Origin: an uncultured Clostridia bacterium
GTDB taxonomy: Bacteria > Bacillota > Clostridia > HGM11327
NCBI GenBank assembly: GCA_905210525.1
Contig: CAJLXE010000095.1
Coordinates: 1-6,480, forward strand
Length of the DNA: 6,480 nt
Direction of reading: 5' to 3'
Under the pieces are notes generated by a model. That model searched no databases. It saw only the letters and a list, made by a program, of their open reading frames with translations, and was not told the DNA's origin. Positions 5,622 through 6,480 of this stretch are shown in pieces. The position numbers and the translations under genes are program-made. Each line of letters starts with the position of its first letter. Positions within the stretch are counted from its first letter, which is position 1.

Positions 5622-6135
5622 AGAATACGCGAATGCGCTGTTTATGCTTGCCGCCGAGAATCATGAAGAATATGAAACGCTGTGCGCCTTGAAGACGGCT
5701 TCGCGGGTTTTTGCGGAAAATCCCGAATATATAGATTTTTTACAATATCCGGGAATCGCCAAAAAAGAACGCGTTGAAGCACTCGGGAAAGCGTTTGACG
5801 GCATGACGCCCGAATATGCGCTTTCTTTTATGAAGCTCTTGTGTGAACATTCACATATGAACATTTTTGACGATTGTCTGCACGAGTACGAGGAGATGTA
5901 CAATGCTTCAAAACGGATATGCGAGGCTGTTGTGACGAGCGCGGTGGAACTGACGGATGAAGAAAAAGAGCGTCTCAGGCTTAAACTGCATAAATTGAGC
6001 GGAAAAACGCCTGTTTTCAGGTATGTTGTGGACAAGAGCATACTGGGCGGTATGATAGTAGAAACGGATGGGAAAATTATGGACGGAAGTCTCAGACACC
6101 GTCTGAAAGAAGTAAAGGAAGTGATCGACAGATGA
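5605..6135 (+). CDS. atpH: F-type ATP synthase subunit delta
   Basis: This 176-aa soluble protein caps the catalytic head and binds the C-terminus of subunit b (OSCP-type). The N-terminal helical domain starts EYANALFMLA (7-16), matching the family pattern of a YA-ALF motif near the start. The C-terminal signature is DKSILGGMIVETDGKIMDGS (143-162). The chosen ATG lies 17 bases inside the end of atpF, giving translational coupling, with GGGTG (5594-5598) as a weak binding site six bases upstream. An in-frame GTG at 5596 would add three residues and has no better site. The stop codon overlaps the atpA start as ATGA. Confidence 0.92.
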   Translation: MTQTSKEYANALFMLAAENHEEYETLCALKTASRVFAENPEYIDFLQYPGIAKKERVEALGKAFDGMTPEYALSFMKLLCEHSHMNIFDDCLHEYEEMYNASKRICEAVVTSAVELTDEEKERLRLKLHKLSGKTPVFRYVVDKSILGGMIVETDGKIMDGSLRHRLKEVKEVIDR

Positions 6136-6480
6136 GTTCAACCCCGGAAGAAATAAGCAGTATAATAAAAGAACAGATAAAAAGCTATAAATCACGAGTC
6201 GAAATGCAGGAGACGGGTACGGTTATTCTTGTGGGCGACGGAATTGCAAGAGTTTACGGCTTGCGCGAATGCATGGCAAGCGAACTTTTGGAATTCGGAG
6301 ACGGCAGCTTTGGTATGGCGCAGAATCTGGAGGAAGAAACGGTTTCCGTTGCGATACTGTCGGATCACAATGATATAAGAGAAGGAACATCCGTACACAG
6401 AACCGGGAAAGTCGTTTCTGTGCCTGTGGGAGAAGAGCTTCTCGGCAGAGTTGTAAACGCATTGGGCGTGCCGATAGACG
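6132..6480 (+). CDS. atpA: F-type ATP synthase subunit alpha, N-terminal part (cut by window edge)
   Basis: The reading frame starts at the ATG overlapping the atpH stop (ATGA) and stays open to the window edge, giving the first 116 residues of about 500. It begins with the N-terminal helix that contacts delta (PEEISSIIKEQI, 5-16), followed by the beta-barrel crown domain with GTVILVGDGIARVYGL (29-44). The segment REGTSVHRTGKVVSVPVG (83-100) and then LLGRVVNALGVPID (103-116) lead into the nucleotide-binding domain. The Walker A motif lies beyond the window. AAAGGAA (6114-6120) is 11 bases before the start. Gamma, beta and epsilon genes are expected downstream. Confidence 0.95.
   Translation, partial: MSSTPEEISSIIKEQIKSYKSRVEMQETGTVILVGDGIARVYGLRECMASELLEFGDGSFGMAQNLEEETVSVAILSDHNDIREGTSVHRTGKVVSVPVGEELLGRVVNALGVPID

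Noticed and set aside
1..6480. tRNA, rRNA, CRISPR array, insertion sequence or known riboswitch
   Set aside because: No cloverleaf, regular repeat-spacer pattern, transposase frame or recognisable riboswitch core was seen on either strand by eye.

Overview
The window looks like chromosomal DNA from an anaerobic Clostridia-type Firmicute. The grounds are strong AGGAGG-type ribosome binding sites, moderate-to-low GC, a polymerase/YolD-like pair of a kind common in Firmicutes, an atp operon opening with an AtpI-like protein, and a c subunit with an ion-binding motif known from Na+-coupled anaerobes. All convincing genes lie on the + strand. The genus cannot be fixed from the sequence alone.

Region 1 (1-2952) is a three-gene block behind a good sigma-A-type promoter (TTGATT, 17 bp, TATAAT at 42-70). 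It encodes a 502-aa UmuC/UvrX-like Y-family DNA polymerase, a 252-aa flavodoxin-like protein with a C-terminal 2x[4Fe-4S] ferredoxin domain (EFR1 type), and a 145-aa YolD-like protein. Gaps are 50 and 39 bases, each gene has its own ribosome binding site, and no terminator is visible between them, so cotranscription is likely. Polymerase plus YolD-like protein is a familiar Firmicute pairing; the redox gene between them is the unusual part. The leader carries alternating CCGA/TCGG segments that could fold around the ribosome binding site.

Region 2 (2953-3376) is a 424-base stretch with no credible intact gene. It holds a small hairpin, a larger one with perfect 15-bp arms (3045-3102), possible decayed coding sequence, and the promoter of the next operon (TTGAAA, 17 bp, extended TGG-TATAAT at 3278-3306).

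Region 3 (3377-6480, running off the right edge) is the F-type ATP synthase operon in the order atpI, atpB (a), atpE (c), atpF (b), atpH (delta), atpA (alpha, first 116 residues only). Downstream genes (gamma, beta, epsilon) are expected outside the window. The a subunit and c ring form the ion path, b and delta form the peripheral stalk, and alpha begins the catalytic head. The c subunit has glutamates in both helices (E31 and E64) with T65, T66 and Y69, matching the two-carboxylate Na+-binding motif described for Fusobacterium nucleatum, so a Na+-coupled enzyme is the best inference.

The most noteworthy points are the predicted Na+-type c ring, the flavodoxin-ferredoxin gene inside a translesion polymerase/YolD block, and the long perfect inverted repeat between the two operons. 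I see no RNA gene, CRISPR array or intact mobile element.
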